Below, piece by piece: positions 40,744 to 48,882 of a stretch of DNA of 48,882 nt. Origin of the DNA: Rhodoglobus sp. (GTDB lineage: Bacteria; Actinomycetota; Actinomycetes; Actinomycetales; Microbacteriaceae); contig JAODAV010000029.1 in the NCBI GenBank assembly GCA_025463605.1, positions 1-48,882 of the forward strand, written 5' to 3'. Both the position numbers and the translations under genes were made by a program. Positions within the stretch are counted from its first letter, which is position 1; every line of letters starts with the position of its first letter. Below the pieces are notes generated by a model. It saw only the letters and a program-made list of their open reading frames with translations. It did no database searches and had not been told where the DNA came from.

Positions 40744-41235
40744 TCACGCGAGGAGCCTTTCGAGCTCTGCAAGTGATTCGTAGACGACGGCCGATCGGAT
40801 GTGGTCCCGGCTTCCCGACAGCTCGAGCCGCTTGGTGCGCACGTCGCCGCCGATCGCGAACCCGAGAAAAACCGTGCCGACCGGCTGGCCGTCCTGCGGA
40901 TTCGGACCGGCAACGCCCGTCGTGGAGATGCCGATGTGCGCCGGCTCGCCGGCGACGGCGAGTGCCATGCGTACTCCGGCCGCCATTTGCGCGGCGACAT
41001 CCGGATGCACGGCGCCGTGCGCAGCGAGAACCTCAGCATCCACGCGCAGGAGAGTGTGCTTGAGCTCTGCGTTGTAGGCGACGATGCCGCCGGATACGAC
41101 CACGGACGCGCCGGGAGTGCGAATGAGCTCCGCGACGAGCATCCCGCCGGTGAGCGATTCGGCCACCGCGAGGGTCTGGTGACGCTGGGCGAGCAGCCCG
41201 ATCACGCGGGCGCTGAGAGCCTCGCTGTCAGGCAA
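40744..41235 (-). CDS. pncC: CinA C-terminal-type nicotinamide-nucleotide amidohydrolase
   Basis: 163 aa, the CinA C-terminal domain alone. LAVAESLTGGMLVAELIRTPGASVVVSGGIVAYNAELKH, ISTTGVAGPNPQDGQPVGTVFLGF and the ESLTGG motif identify it. Deamidates NMN to NaMN, or acts in nucleotide salvage; it is called cinA in Actinobacteria. The start appears to be TTG (41235) 8 nt inside the end of pgsA; no Shine-Dalgarno is clear, so the first residues are uncertain. Confidence 0.88.
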   Translation of the reverse strand: MPDSEALSARVIGLLAQRHQTLAVAESLTGGMLVAELIRTPGASVVVSGGIVAYNAELKHTLLRVDAEVLAAHGAVHPDVAAQMAAGVRMALAVAGEPAHIGISTTGVAGPNPQDGQPVGTVFLGFAIGGDVRTKRLELSGSRDHIRSAVVYESLAELERLLA

Positions 41236-41899
41236 CGGTCGCGCGTCGGTTCTGGCGCCAGGCCTGCCACAGGTAGTCGACTCCCGTGAGGACAGTAAGG
41301 AGAAGTGCGACGACCATGACCGCCCAGCTGAACCACCCGGCCCAGGGCCCCAGGAACGTCCACGGCGCGACGAGGAAGAGGGAGATTGCGATCGACTGCA
41401 CGACCGTCTTCAGCTTGCCGCCGCGCGAGGCAGGGATGACGCGCGTCGCGAGCACAGCGAACCGGAACGCCGTGATGCCGAACTCCCGCACGAGAATCAC
41501 GATGGTGATCCACCACGGCAGCTCGCCGAGGATGGACAGGGTGACGAGTGCACCGCCGATGAGCACCTTATCGGCGATGGGATCGAGGATGATCCCCACA
41601 TCGGTGACGAGGTTGCGGCGGCGAGCGAGTTTGCCGTCGAGCCCGTCCGTCGCGATAGCGAGGATGAACAGCGCCGCGGCCACGTAGCGGATGATGCCGT
41701 AGTCGCCGTTGTCGAGAAGCACGAGCCACACGAAGACTGGCGCGAGCAGGATGCGGATGACGGTGATGATGTTGGCGACGTTGCCGTTGCTCGCTGGTGT
41801 GTCGCCGTGACTGACCACCCGGCCTTGCATCGGGTTGCTGCGTCGGGGTTGGGGAGCCTGGTTGCCGATGTGCCCGCCGTCAGACGCCTCAGAGCCCAC
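41228..41899 (-). CDS. pgsA: CDP-diacylglycerol--glycerol-3-phosphate 3-phosphatidyltransferase
   Basis: 223 aa membrane enzyme. First step of phosphatidylglycerol synthesis, or the related phosphatidylinositol-phosphate type reaction. The CDP-alcohol phosphotransferase motif is complete: D88-G-x2-A-R-x8-G-x3-D106-x3-D110 (DGLDGKLARRRNL ... DPIADK). About six membrane helices. Start GTG at 41899 is backed by GGGAG 8 nt upstream. Gene order ftsK-pgsA-cinA is conserved. Confidence 0.93.
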   Translation of the reverse strand: MGSEASDGGHIGNQAPQPRRSNPMQGRVVSHGDTPASNGNVANIITVIRILLAPVFVWLVLLDNGDYGIIRYVAAALFILAIATDGLDGKLARRRNLVTDVGIILDPIADKVLIGGALVTLSILGELPWWITIVILVREFGITAFRFAVLATRVIPASRGGKLKTVVQSIAISLFLVAPWTFLGPWAGWFSWAVMVVALLLTVLTGVDYLWQAWRQNRRATVA

Positions 41900-41903
41900 G
41901 CGT

Positions 41904-44612
41904 TCACTCCCGATCGGTCAACTTCCAGGCATCCTCGTCCGAGTCCCCGTCTACCTCATCGTACCCGGCCAGCGAATCGGCGACTGCGTCCCTGCTGGGA
42001 GGCGAATCGTCGCCCCCGCGAAGCCGCGCGAGCACCGAAGGGAGCTGCTCCGCGGTCACGAGCACGTCCCGTGCCTTCGAACCCTCGGAAGGCCCGACGA
42101 TCTCGCGGGACTCGAGCAGGTCCATGAGCCGGCCGGCCTTCGCGAAGCCGACCCTGAGCTTGCGCTGCAGCATCGACGTCGAGCCGAACTGGGTGCTCAC
42201 GACGAGTTCGGCGGCCGCGAGCAGAAGCTCGAGGTCGTCGCCGATGTCGGCGTCGATCTGCTTGCGCTCGACGGGAGCCGCGACATCCTCACGGTATTCC
42301 GGCCGCGCTTGAGAGATGACGTGCTGCACGACCGCCGCGACCTCGGACTCGGTGACCCATGCACCCTGCACCCGAATGGCCTTTGAGGCACCCATCGGCA
42401 GGAAGAGCGCGTCGCCCTGGCCGATGAGCTTGTCGGCGCCCGGCTGGTCGAGGATGACTCGGCTGTCGGTCATGCTCGACACCGCGAACGCGAGCCTCGA
42501 CGGCACGTTGGCCTTGATGAGGCCCGTGACGACATCGACGGAGGGTCGCTGCGTCGCGAGCACGAGATGGATCCCGGATGCGCGCGCGAGCTGCGTGATA
42601 CGCACGATGGAGTCCTCGACGTCTCGCGGTGCGACCATCATGAGGTCGGCGAGTTCGTCGACGACCACGAGCAGGTAGGGGTACGGCGACAGCTTCCGTT
42701 CGCTCCCCGGCGGAAGCACGATCTCCCCCGCGACGACGGCGCGGTTGAAGTCGTCGATGTGGCGGAACCCGAACGAGGCGAGGTCGTCGTACCGCATGTC
42801 CATTTCCTTCACGACCCATGCCAGCGCCTCTGCCGCCTTCTTGGGGTTCGTGATGATCGGCGTGATGAGGTGCGGCACGCCCGCGTAGATGGAGAGTTCG
42901 ACGCGCTTCGGATCGATGAGCACCATGCGCACTTCGGCCGGCTTGGCGCGCATGAGGATCGACGTGATCATCGAGTTGACGAAGCTCGACTTGCCGGATC
43001 CGGTGGAGCCCGCCACCAGCAAGTGCGGCATCTTGGCGAGGTTGGCGACGACGAACCCGCCCTCGACGTCTTTTCCGAGACCGATCGTCATGGGGTGCAC
43101 GCTCTTGGTGCTCGCGCTCGAGCGAAGCACGTCGCCGAGGGACACGATCTCCCGGTCTTTGTTGGGAATCTCGACACCGATCGCGCTCTTGCCCGGGATG
43201 GGCGAGAGGATGTTGACCTCATTGCTCGCGACGGCGTAGCTGATGTTGCGCGCGAGGGCCGTGACACGCTCGACCTTCACGCCCTGGCCGAGTTCGAGTT
43301 CGTAGCGGGTGACCGACGGACCGCGACTGAACCCCGTGACCTTCGCGTCGACCTGGAACTGCGTGAGCACTTCGGTGATCGCTGCGACGACCTCGTCGTT
43401 GGCCGCCGAGCGCGATTTGGGCGGAGTTCCGGGAGTGAGCAAGGATGCCGCGGGCAGCCGGTACAGCGTCGGCCGCGGCTTGGCAGCGGGTACGTCGAAC
43501 TCCCCCGCCACGCCCTTCTCGCTCGCCTTCGTGGTGAAGCCGGGAAGCAGCCCGGGGCCGTCCTCGCGCAGGCCCGTTGCGCCCGGTTCAACCTCGCCGG
43601 TGAAGCGCTTGACCGCCTCCTCGGCCTTGAGCAGGTCTTCGAGCAGTTCGATTCCGAAGTCGCTCGGTGCATCGTTGACGTTCGTGCTGCGGCCGGCCTC
43701 GGTGCGGTCGATGACGTCGGTGACCTGATCGCGCGAGATGACGGGGCTGTCGAACGCGGGCTCGTCAGTGCGCTGCGCCTTGTTGCGCCGCCACCACGGA
43801 ATCGAGGCCGTGTCTTCTTCGACTCCTGCCAGATTGAGGTCGGTGAGCGAGCCGAACTGCACCGAGTCGTTCCGCGCCGTCTTGGCAGCCGCCCGCTCCT
43901 GGTCGTCGGGCAATTGCGCGCCGAACAGGTAGGAGTACAGCTCGCGCAAGCGCGCGCCGATGCGATTGGGCGGTGTCTTCGTGATGATGAAGAGCGACAG
44001 CACGAGAACGACCACGACGACGGGCGTCGCGAGCGCGGTCGTGCCGAGCGCGATGAGCGGCGCCGCGAGTACCCACCCGAGCAGCCCCCCAGCCTGGGCG
44101 AGCGCCTCCATGCCGCCGGTGGGCTGCGGTTGTCCGCCGAAGATGTGGCACAGGCTGCTGATGGTGATGATGAGGAGGGTCGTGCCGATGCCGATGCGGC
44201 CGTTGTCATGGACGCTGGACGGGTGGCGGAACAGCCAGATCGCGAACAGGAGCATGATCACGGGCAGTGCGAACGCGACGCGGCCGACGAGACCGCCGAA
44301 CGTGTATGCGTCGAGGGCGATGGCGACGGGGTCGTTCGGATTGAACCACTCCACGATCGCGCCGACGATGGCGAGCACGAAGATGAAGAATGGCACGCCG
44401 TCGCGCCGTTCCTCTTTCTCGAGCGTCTCCCTGCCGAGCAGGCGGAACGCGGCTCCCGCGGCGTGGGCCAGCGCCATCCACGCTTTCGTGAGAGGCCCTG
44501 GCTCTTCGATCACGACTTGCTTGGCCCGGGGCATCCGCTTGGTCGGCTGATTGCCCCGGCCGCGCGAGGTCGACGTGCGCGCGCGCGAGGTCGACCTGGT
44601 GCTCGTAGCCAT
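41904..44612 (-). CDS. ftsK: DNA translocase FtsK/SpoIIIE
   Basis: 902 aa. Four N-terminal membrane helices anchor it at the division site ([69 protein letters not shown]). After a variable linker come the motor: [16 protein letters not shown] (Walker A), [24 protein letters not shown] (Walker B) and the C-terminal gamma winged helix ([34 protein letters not shown]) which reads oriented DNA sites. Pumps DNA for chromosome dimer resolution and segregation. GTG 44621 is an alternative start. Confidence 0.97.
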   Translation of the reverse strand: MATSTRSTSRARTSTSRGRGNQPTKRMPRAKQVVIEEPGPLTKAWMALAHAAGAAFRLLGRETLEKEERRDGVPFFIFVLAIVGAIVEWFNPNDPVAIALDAYTFGGLVGRVAFALPVIMLLFAIWLFRHPSSVHDNGRIGIGTTLLIITISSLCHIFGGQPQPTGGMEALAQAGGLLGWVLAAPLIALGTTALATPVVVVVLVLSLFIITKTPPNRIGARLRELYSYLFGAQLPDDQERAAAKTARNDSVQFGSLTDLNLAGVEEDTASIPWWRRNKAQRTDEPAFDSPVISRDQVTDVIDRTEAGRSTNVNDAPSDFGIELLEDLLKAEEAVKRFTGEVEPGATGLREDGPGLLPGFTTKASEKGVAGEFDVPAAKPRPTLYRLPAASLLTPGTPPKSRSAANDEVVAAITEVLTQFQVDAKVTGFSRGPSVTRYELELGQGVKVERVTALARNISYAVASNEVNILSPIPGKSAIGVEIPNKDREIVSLGDVLRSSASTKSVHPMTIGLGKDVEGGFVVANLAKMPHLLVAGSTGSGKSSFVNSMITSILMRAKPAEVRMVLIDPKRVELSIYAGVPHLITPIITNPKKAAEALAWVVKEMDMRYDDLASFGFRHIDDFNRAVVAGEIVLPPGSERKLSPYPYLLVVVDELADLMMVAPRDVEDSIVRITQLARASGIHLVLATQRPSVDVVTGLIKANVPSRLAFAVSSMTDSRVILDQPGADKLIGQGDALFLPMGASKAIRVQGAWVTESEVAAVVQHVISQARPEYREDVAAPVERKQIDADIGDDLELLLAAAELVVSTQFGSTSMLQRKLRVGFAKAGRLMDLLESREIVGPSEGSKARDVLVTAEQLPSVLARLRGGDDSPPSRDAVADSLAGYDEVDGDSDEDAWKLTDRE

Positions 44613-44672
44613 GCGGTCCACGGTACCCGCGAGGTCCGTCCCGCCCGCGGAGCGACACTCGACGGCGACAGC

Positions 44673-45377
44673 TCACATGCCGCCGGTGCAGACCCCCACG
44701 ACGTTGTCGCTCGCAGCGATCGGGCCGCCGGATCCGGCGAGACCGATCGCCAGCAGGTACCGCACGGTGTCGACCTCGCCGGGCGGCCAGTAGCCCGGAA
44801 GATCACCGTCTTTCGCCACTTCGATGAGCAGGCGCCCGTGGGTGCCATCGACGACGTAGACGTCGCTGAGACCGCCCGACGTGATGATGTTGTCGAAGCC
44901 GCCAGGGTACGCGGCCAGCACGGCGCTCAGCGGGCTCCCCACGGTGAGGCCCGTGTCGGTCGGAATGGGGCCCATCCAGGTGTCGATGCGGAAGATCTCG
45001 CCGCCCTCGGAGACCCCGACCGTGAACGGCGCGTCGCCGGTGTAGTTCGCGATCCACAGGCCGGGATCGCCGTACGCGGCGTCGCAATGCGCGGGGTCTA
45101 AGACGAGGATGTCCAGTGCCGGATCGGTCGTCGGCGGCACGGCGCCGAGCACGAGCGGGCCCAGACCGTCGGGCGTGAGCACCAGGTCCGCCACCGCGGG
45201 TTTCGTCGGCACGGGCGCTGGTGTCGAAGTCGGCGTCGGCCGCGGGATCGCCGTGGCGCTCGAGGTGGACCTGCCCGAGGCAGAGGGAGTCGGCGCGGCG
45301 CGATCGGCACCCGGTCGGCATCCCGTGACCGCGACAACTACCAGAAGGAGTACGGCGAAGGAGCGAGTCAGGCGCAT
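44673..45377 (-). CDS. Lipoprotein of unknown function, last gene of the export cassette
   Basis: 234 aa. A lipoprotein signal (MRLTRSFAVLLLVVVAVTGC) with the modified cysteine at residue 20 is followed by a Thr/Ser/Pro-rich linker of about 45 residues and a soluble outside domain (VLTPDGLGPLVLGAVPP ... CDAAYGDPGLW ...). I do not recognise the domain; two or three cysteines could make disulfides. It follows the permease gene with a 41-bp gap and is probably co-transcribed. Between it and ftsK is a 60-bp gap without a clear terminator. Confidence 0.75.
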   Translation of the reverse strand: MRLTRSFAVLLLVVVAVTGCRPGADRAAPTPSASGRSTSSATAIPRPTPTSTPAPVPTKPAVADLVLTPDGLGPLVLGAVPPTTDPALDILVLDPAHCDAAYGDPGLWIANYTGDAPFTVGVSEGGEIFRIDTWMGPIPTDTGLTVGSPLSAVLAAYPGGFDNIITSGGLSDVYVVDGTHGRLLIEVAKDGDLPGYWPPGEVDTVRYLLAIGLAGSGGPIAASDNVVGVCTGGM

Positions 45378-45418
45378 GCCGCCATTAAGGCAGCCGCGCC
45401 CCGTCGGCACAATAGCGC

Positions 45419-46702
45419 TCAGTAGCGGATCGCGTCGATCACCTTCACGCGCACCGCCACGAGAGCCGGAAGGAGTCCCGCGAGCGCGCCCACGGCGGTG
45501 GCCGCGCCGAGACCGATGATCGCGGCCTCCACAGGGAACGGCGGCACATCGTTGAGTCCCGCGGCAACGAAGTCGCGCACCATCGGATTCTGCACGATGA
45601 GCACCGCGAGCAGCACTCCTGCAGCGCCGGCGACGACCGTGGCGACGACGCTCTCCATCATGACGGCGAAGAAGACGCGCCTCGCCGTCGCCCCGAAACT
45701 GCGCCTGATTCCGATCTCCCGGATGCGCTGCCGCACCGTCACGAGAGAGATGTTTACCAGGCCGAGGGCGCCCAGCAGGAGGATGAGCACCGAGATGCCT
45801 GCGAGCACGAGCCGGATCGGCCCCAGTGGGTCGCCACCGCCGGGCCAGGAGAGGTAGTCCTGGCGGAACACGTCGACCTGCCACCCGTCACCGAAGGCGG
45901 CCGTGATGTCCCGCTGCAGCAGCGTGGTCAGCTGTTCGGCGAGCTCGGGCGGCACCCACAGCTCGACCTGCGGCACAGCGCTGGAGAGGGCATCCGGGCT
46001 CGCGATCGCGGTGTAGGCGGAGTTGAGCATGAACATGCGCAAGTACCCCTCCTCGAAGGGCTGCGCGGGTGTCACGCCGACGATGACCGCGGTGACGTCG
46101 CTGGCGCCGAGCAGGGTCACGGTCGGGCTGGTGCGCAGGTCTGGGGAGCCCAGGCGCTCGTAGAAGGCGGCGTTGACGACGAGCGCAGGGGCGAGCCGCA
46201 GCTCGTCCCTGTCGCCGAACCAGCGACCGTGCTCGACCTGGATGCGATGCATGGTGCCGTAGTCGACATCGACAGCCTGGGTGTCGACGAGACTGGCGCC
46301 ATCGATGAATTGCACGTTCTGCTGGGCGAAGCTGATCGTTCCGTGGTAGTCGATCTTGTAGCGGTCGATCGCCGTAGCGACTGCGGCCTCGAACGTCGCC
46401 TTGTCGGCCTGCGTTCCCGTCGCGGGATCGTACGGCGCCCCGAGTACGAGTGTCGCCGGACGGCCGGACCCGCGCTCCAACTGCTCGATCTGGGACTGCT
46501 GCGCGATCGCTCCGATACCGACGACGCTCGTGAGCGCACACACCGCGACGCCAACCCCGATGAGGCTCAGAAGAACTCGCGTACGGTGTACGCGAAGCTC
46601 GTCCCACGCCTCGATGATGCCGCCGATGAACCCGCTGGCGAAGGAACTGCCCTCCCGCGGGCGCTTCGCCGGCCGGTCCTTTCTTGCGACCTCGCCGCTC
46701 AC
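45419..46702 (-). CDS. MacB/FtsX-type ABC transporter permease
   Basis: 427 aa. N-terminal helix (TRVLLSLIGVGVAVCALTSVVGIGAIAQQSQ), an outside domain of about 230 residues (MacB_PCD type) and three C-terminal FtsX helices (RLVLAGISVLILLLGALGLVNIS; VFFAVMMESVVATVVAGAAGVLLAVL; AIIGLGAATAVGALAGLLPALVAVRV). RQRIREIGIRRSFGATARRV is the conserved coupling helix. Starts GTG overlapping the ATPase stop by 4 nt. Together with the ATPase it drives mechanotransmission-type export. Confidence 0.88.
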   Translation of the reverse strand: MSGEVARKDRPAKRPREGSSFASGFIGGIIEAWDELRVHRTRVLLSLIGVGVAVCALTSVVGIGAIAQQSQIEQLERGSGRPATLVLGAPYDPATGTQADKATFEAAVATAIDRYKIDYHGTISFAQQNVQFIDGASLVDTQAVDVDYGTMHRIQVEHGRWFGDRDELRLAPALVVNAAFYERLGSPDLRTSPTVTLLGASDVTAVIVGVTPAQPFEEGYLRMFMLNSAYTAIASPDALSSAVPQVELWVPPELAEQLTTLLQRDITAAFGDGWQVDVFRQDYLSWPGGGDPLGPIRLVLAGISVLILLLGALGLVNISLVTVRQRIREIGIRRSFGATARRVFFAVMMESVVATVVAGAAGVLLAVLIVQNPMVRDFVAAGLNDVPPFPVEAAIIGLGAATAVGALAGLLPALVAVRVKVIDAIRY

Positions 46703-47424
46703 AGGGTCGCTTCCGGGAGGGACAGCGCAAGAACGCGATTGACGTCAACGGGGGCGAGCACTCCCCGGTCGAGCCGGTAATGGCGGCGGGCGAGGGCGGC
46801 AACGTTCGCGTCGTGAGTGATCGTGATGAGCGCCGCGCCGGACTGCTCCGCGACATCGTCGAGCAGCGCCATGACCGCGCCACCGGTATCGATGTCGAGC
46901 GCTCCGGTCGGCTCGTCGGCGAGGATCAGCCGTGGACCGCGCACGAGTGCTCTCGCGATCGCGACCCGCTGCTGCTCACCGCCCGACAGCTTCTCCGGTG
47001 TCGAATGGAGGCGGTGCCCGAGACCGACGCGCTCGAGCATCTCGGTCGCGAGGGTCGATCGGCGCCAGAACTGGCGGCCGGTCGCGTACATGAGGGGCGT
47101 CATCACATTCTCGAGAGCGGTGCGACCCCCGAGCAGGTTGAACTGCTGGAAGATGAAGCCGATGTCGCGCCCGCGCTTGCGGTCGCGCCGACGGCCCGAC
47201 AGCTGCTCGAGTGGTTCGTCGTCGAAGAGGATGCGGCCCGTCGTCGGTGTGTCGAGCAGGCCGAGCAGATTGAGCAGCGTCGACTTGCCCGATCCAGAGC
47301 GGCCCACGATGCTCACGTGGTCGCCGACGGCGACCTGCAGGTCCACGCCTTTGAGAATGTCGAGGCGCTCCCCGTCCGGCAGTTCGACCGTGCGGGTGAC
47401 GCCCTCGAGCTTGAGGAGCGTCAT
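46699..47424 (-). CDS. MacB/LolD-type ABC transporter ATP-binding protein
   Basis: 241 aa. Walker [14 protein letters not shown]-loop FIFQQFNLL, signature [15 protein letters not shown], Walker B LILADEPTGALD and switch TITHD. The pattern of MacB/LolD family. Overlaps both neighbours by 4 nt, so the whole cassette is translated as one unit. Confidence 0.93.
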   Translation of the reverse strand: MTLLKLEGVTRTVELPDGERLDILKGVDLQVAVGDHVSIVGRSGSGKSTLLNLLGLLDTPTTGRILFDDEPLEQLSGRRRDRKRGRDIGFIFQQFNLLGGRTALENVMTPLMYATGRQFWRRSTLATEMLERVGLGHRLHSTPEKLSGGEQQRVAIARALVRGPRLILADEPTGALDIDTGGAVMALLDDVAEQSGAALITITHDANVAALARRHYRLDRGVLAPVDVNRVLALSLPEATL

Positions 47425-48440
47425 CCGCCGCAGACCACTCCGCCGCCGCCGACGGGCTTGCAGTTCTCTCCCCGGATCGGGTCGCCGAATCCCCCTCCGG
47501 TGCCGTCGCCGGGCGCTCCCGGCACGAACTGCAGGATGACGTCGCCGTCCTCGAGCCCGGCCGAGACCTCTACCATGATGCCGTCGTTGAGCCCGAGGGT
47601 GACCTCGTGGATCTCGGTGGACCCATCGGGCATCACGAAGTACACGTTGCCGGTGCCGCCGCCGCCCTCAACCGCCGTGACGGGAACGACGAGCACGTTC
47701 TCGGCAATACCCCCCGCGATCACGAGTTCAGCGGTGAGCCCCGCGAACACGACGACGTCGGCGGGCACGGCGCAGCGCACGACTGGTCCCGTCGTTGAAC
47801 CCGAACCGCTTCCGCTGCCATCGGTCGAGCCACTGCCCTGGCCTGCAAGGGGAGACGTGATCGAAAGTCCTGTGCACGTGAATGGCGCCGGTCCACCGTT
47901 GATCGTGACCTGGGCATCCGCGGGGCGCACGATGAGGCGGTAGAGCTGCTCGGGCGGGATGCTGCCGCTCACGTGGAAGCTCGGGGGTGCGACCTGCCCG
48001 ACGGCGTTGCCGACCGAGAACTGCTGCCCGACAAGTGCGGTGAAACTCGAGAGGATGCCCGCAACCGGGGCGAGCACCGTCTCGTAGTCGACGTAGCTCG
48101 TGCCGTCGGGGTTCGCGACCTCGGCCCGCAGGGTGAGCAGCTCCTGACCGGCGGCGACCGACTGGCCCTGGCTCACGAGTACCTCCCGCACCTCCCCGGT
48201 CAGAGTGGCCGGGATCGGAACCGCTTCATCGGCAGCGACCGTGCCCGCGAGGGTCACGTCGTTGCGCACCGTGCCGGTCGCCACGACATACTGCGGCTCG
48301 ACGATCTCGGCCGATGGAAAAGCGGGATCGGCCGCACCGCTCTGGTCCGGAAAGAATGCGATCTTGACGAGGGCGGCGCTGATGACAGCGAAGATGACGA
48401 TCCAGATGATGGGGAATACCCATTTGCGTGCGATTCCCAC
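47421..48440 (-). CDS. HlyD/MacA-type efflux adaptor
   Basis: 339 aa. One N-terminal membrane helix (WVFPIIWIVIFAVISAALVKI) and an outside part: barrel-sandwich halves (VTLAGTVAADEAVPIPATLTGEVREVLVSQGQ; TVLAPVAGILSSFTALVGQ), no long coiled-coil hairpin between them, and a beta-barrel region. A Gly/Ser repeat linker interrupts the second half, flanked by two cysteines, and the C-terminus is a Gly-rich tail containing two more cysteines (GENCKPVGGGGVVCGG). Short adaptors like this occur with MacB-type transporters of Gram-positives. Start GTG is supported by GGGAG 9 nt upstream. Confidence 0.85.
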   Translation of the reverse strand: MGIARKWVFPIIWIVIFAVISAALVKIAFFPDQSGAADPAFPSAEIVEPQYVVATGTVRNDVTLAGTVAADEAVPIPATLTGEVREVLVSQGQSVAAGQELLTLRAEVANPDGTSYVDYETVLAPVAGILSSFTALVGQQFSVGNAVGQVAPPSFHVSGSIPPEQLYRLIVRPADAQVTINGGPAPFTCTGLSITSPLAGQGSGSTDGSGSGSGSTTGPVVRCAVPADVVVFAGLTAELVIAGGIAENVLVVPVTAVEGGGGTGNVYFVMPDGSTEIHEVTLGLNDGIMVEVSAGLEDGDVILQFVPGAPGDGTGGGFGDPIRGENCKPVGGGGVVCGG

Positions 48441-48564
48441 TGCGTCTGACTCCCAAGGTCGGTGCGGATTGCCCTGCCAACCCTAAGGGCGAGGGAACCT
48501 CAAGGAAATCACTCGCGGGGATGATTCCGATAGCCCAACGTTGTGACCCGCGAAAACGTCGGGG

Positions 48565-48882
48565 CTACGCCTCGATCACGACGGGGATGATCATAGGCCG
48601 GCGGCGGTGCTGCGTGTTGACCCAGCGACCGACGGTTCGACGGATGACCTGGGCGAATGCGTGCGTATCGCGCGTGCCGTTCTCCGCGGCATCCGTGAGC
48701 GCCCGGATGATCTGCGGCAGCACGTCGTCGAACACACCCTCGTCTTCCGCGAATCCGCGCGCCTGGATCTCCGGCCCCACGATGACCTTGCCGGTCTGGG
48801 GGTCTACCGCGACGAAGATGGAGATGAAGCCCTCTTCGGCGAGGATGCGGCGGTCTTTGAGGTCGGCATCCGTGATCTCACC
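48565..48882 (-). CDS. rnj: Ribonuclease J, C-terminal fragment (cut by the window edge)
   Basis: Only the last 105 codons are inside the window and the frame is open to the edge. GFISIFVAVDPQTGKVIVGPEIQARGF and the end VGRWVNTQHRRRPMIIPVVIEA match the C-terminal dimerisation domain of RNase J. The rnj-ftsK neighbourhood is conserved in Actinobacteria, but here the export cassette lies between them. The 124 bp between its stop and the adaptor start hold no clear terminator. Confidence 0.9.
   Translation of the reverse strand, partial: GEITDADLKDRRILAEEGFISIFVAVDPQTGKVIVGPEIQARGFAEDEGVFDDVLPQIIRALTDAAENGTRDTHAFAQVIRRTVGRWVNTQHRRRPMIIPVVIEA

Noticed and set aside
40744..41235. Full-length competence/damage protein CinA
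   Set aside because: Only the C-terminal amidohydrolase domain is present; no MoaB-like N-terminal domain.
42567..45101. 844-codon open frame opposite ftsK
   Set aside because: Composed of His/Arg/Asp/Gly-rich sequence without any domain; it is the antisense shadow of ftsK, which has all its motifs. The same holds for the long antisense frames at 5420-7078, 13986-15650, 29112-31319 and 32061-33755.

Overview
The window looks like chromosome from a high-GC Gram-positive bacterium of the Actinomycetota, most likely family Microbacteriaceae. The evidence is the strong G/C bias at third codon positions, the actinobacterial gene orders (rnj-ftsK-pgsA-cinA-clgR-DUF3046-recA-recX-miaB-miaA-dapF; infC-rpmI-rplT-rRNA methyltransferase; pheS-pheT-argC; hisC next to lexA), a PriA-type HisA, actinobacterial-type SOS boxes, and several GTG starts that sit 6-8 nt below a -10 box (probable leaderless mRNAs). 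Almost all of it is core genome; no phage, transposase, CRISPR array or tRNA is seen.

Layout, left to right. 1-5.4 kb: a probable rRNA-type promoter leaving the window to the left, tyrS, a DUF5655-type protein, a VOC protein and a DUF817 membrane protein; then a two-gene unit (SatD-like protein with a C-terminal HTH plus a membrane protein) behind a promoter rich in inverted and direct repeats. 4.7-13.1 kb: one long leftward arginine operon, argC-argJ-argB-argD-argF, a membrane acyltransferase, argH, a 47-residue membrane peptide and a 3-methyladenine glycosylase, nearly all joined by 1-4 nt overlaps. Upstream of argC lies a candidate leaderless, Arg-rich leader peptide followed by a hairpin. 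13.5-22.7 kb: pheS-pheT, a glutamate-type ABC transporter operon (gluA-B-C-D), an rRNA methyltransferase, and infC-rpmI-rplT, where infC appears to start at ATC. 23-27.3 kb: DUF1844, sseB and the histidine genes hisC-B-H-A.

27.4-28.8 kb: an SOS locus with lexA diverging from a LysM-domain gene (the place held by DNA-damage-induced cell-wall or division genes in relatives), two SOS boxes, tandem repeats and a perfect 16-bp hairpin. 28.9-32.2 kb: metF-metE for cobalamin-independent methionine synthesis. 32.3-41.9 kb: hflX, an RsmC-like methyltransferase, dapF, miaA, miaB, recX, recA (third SOS box), DUF3046, clgR, a CinA-type amidase and pgsA. 41.9-48.9 kb: ftsK, a four-gene MacA/MacB-type export cassette (adaptor, ATPase, permease, lipoprotein) inserted between ftsK and rnj, and the 3' end of rnj cut by the window edge.

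The least explained parts are the SatD-like/membrane pair with its operator array, the long repeat-rich leader of the LysM gene, the putative arginine leader peptide, and the lipoprotein-containing export cassette. All functional calls come from reading motifs and gene order by eye; no search was run.
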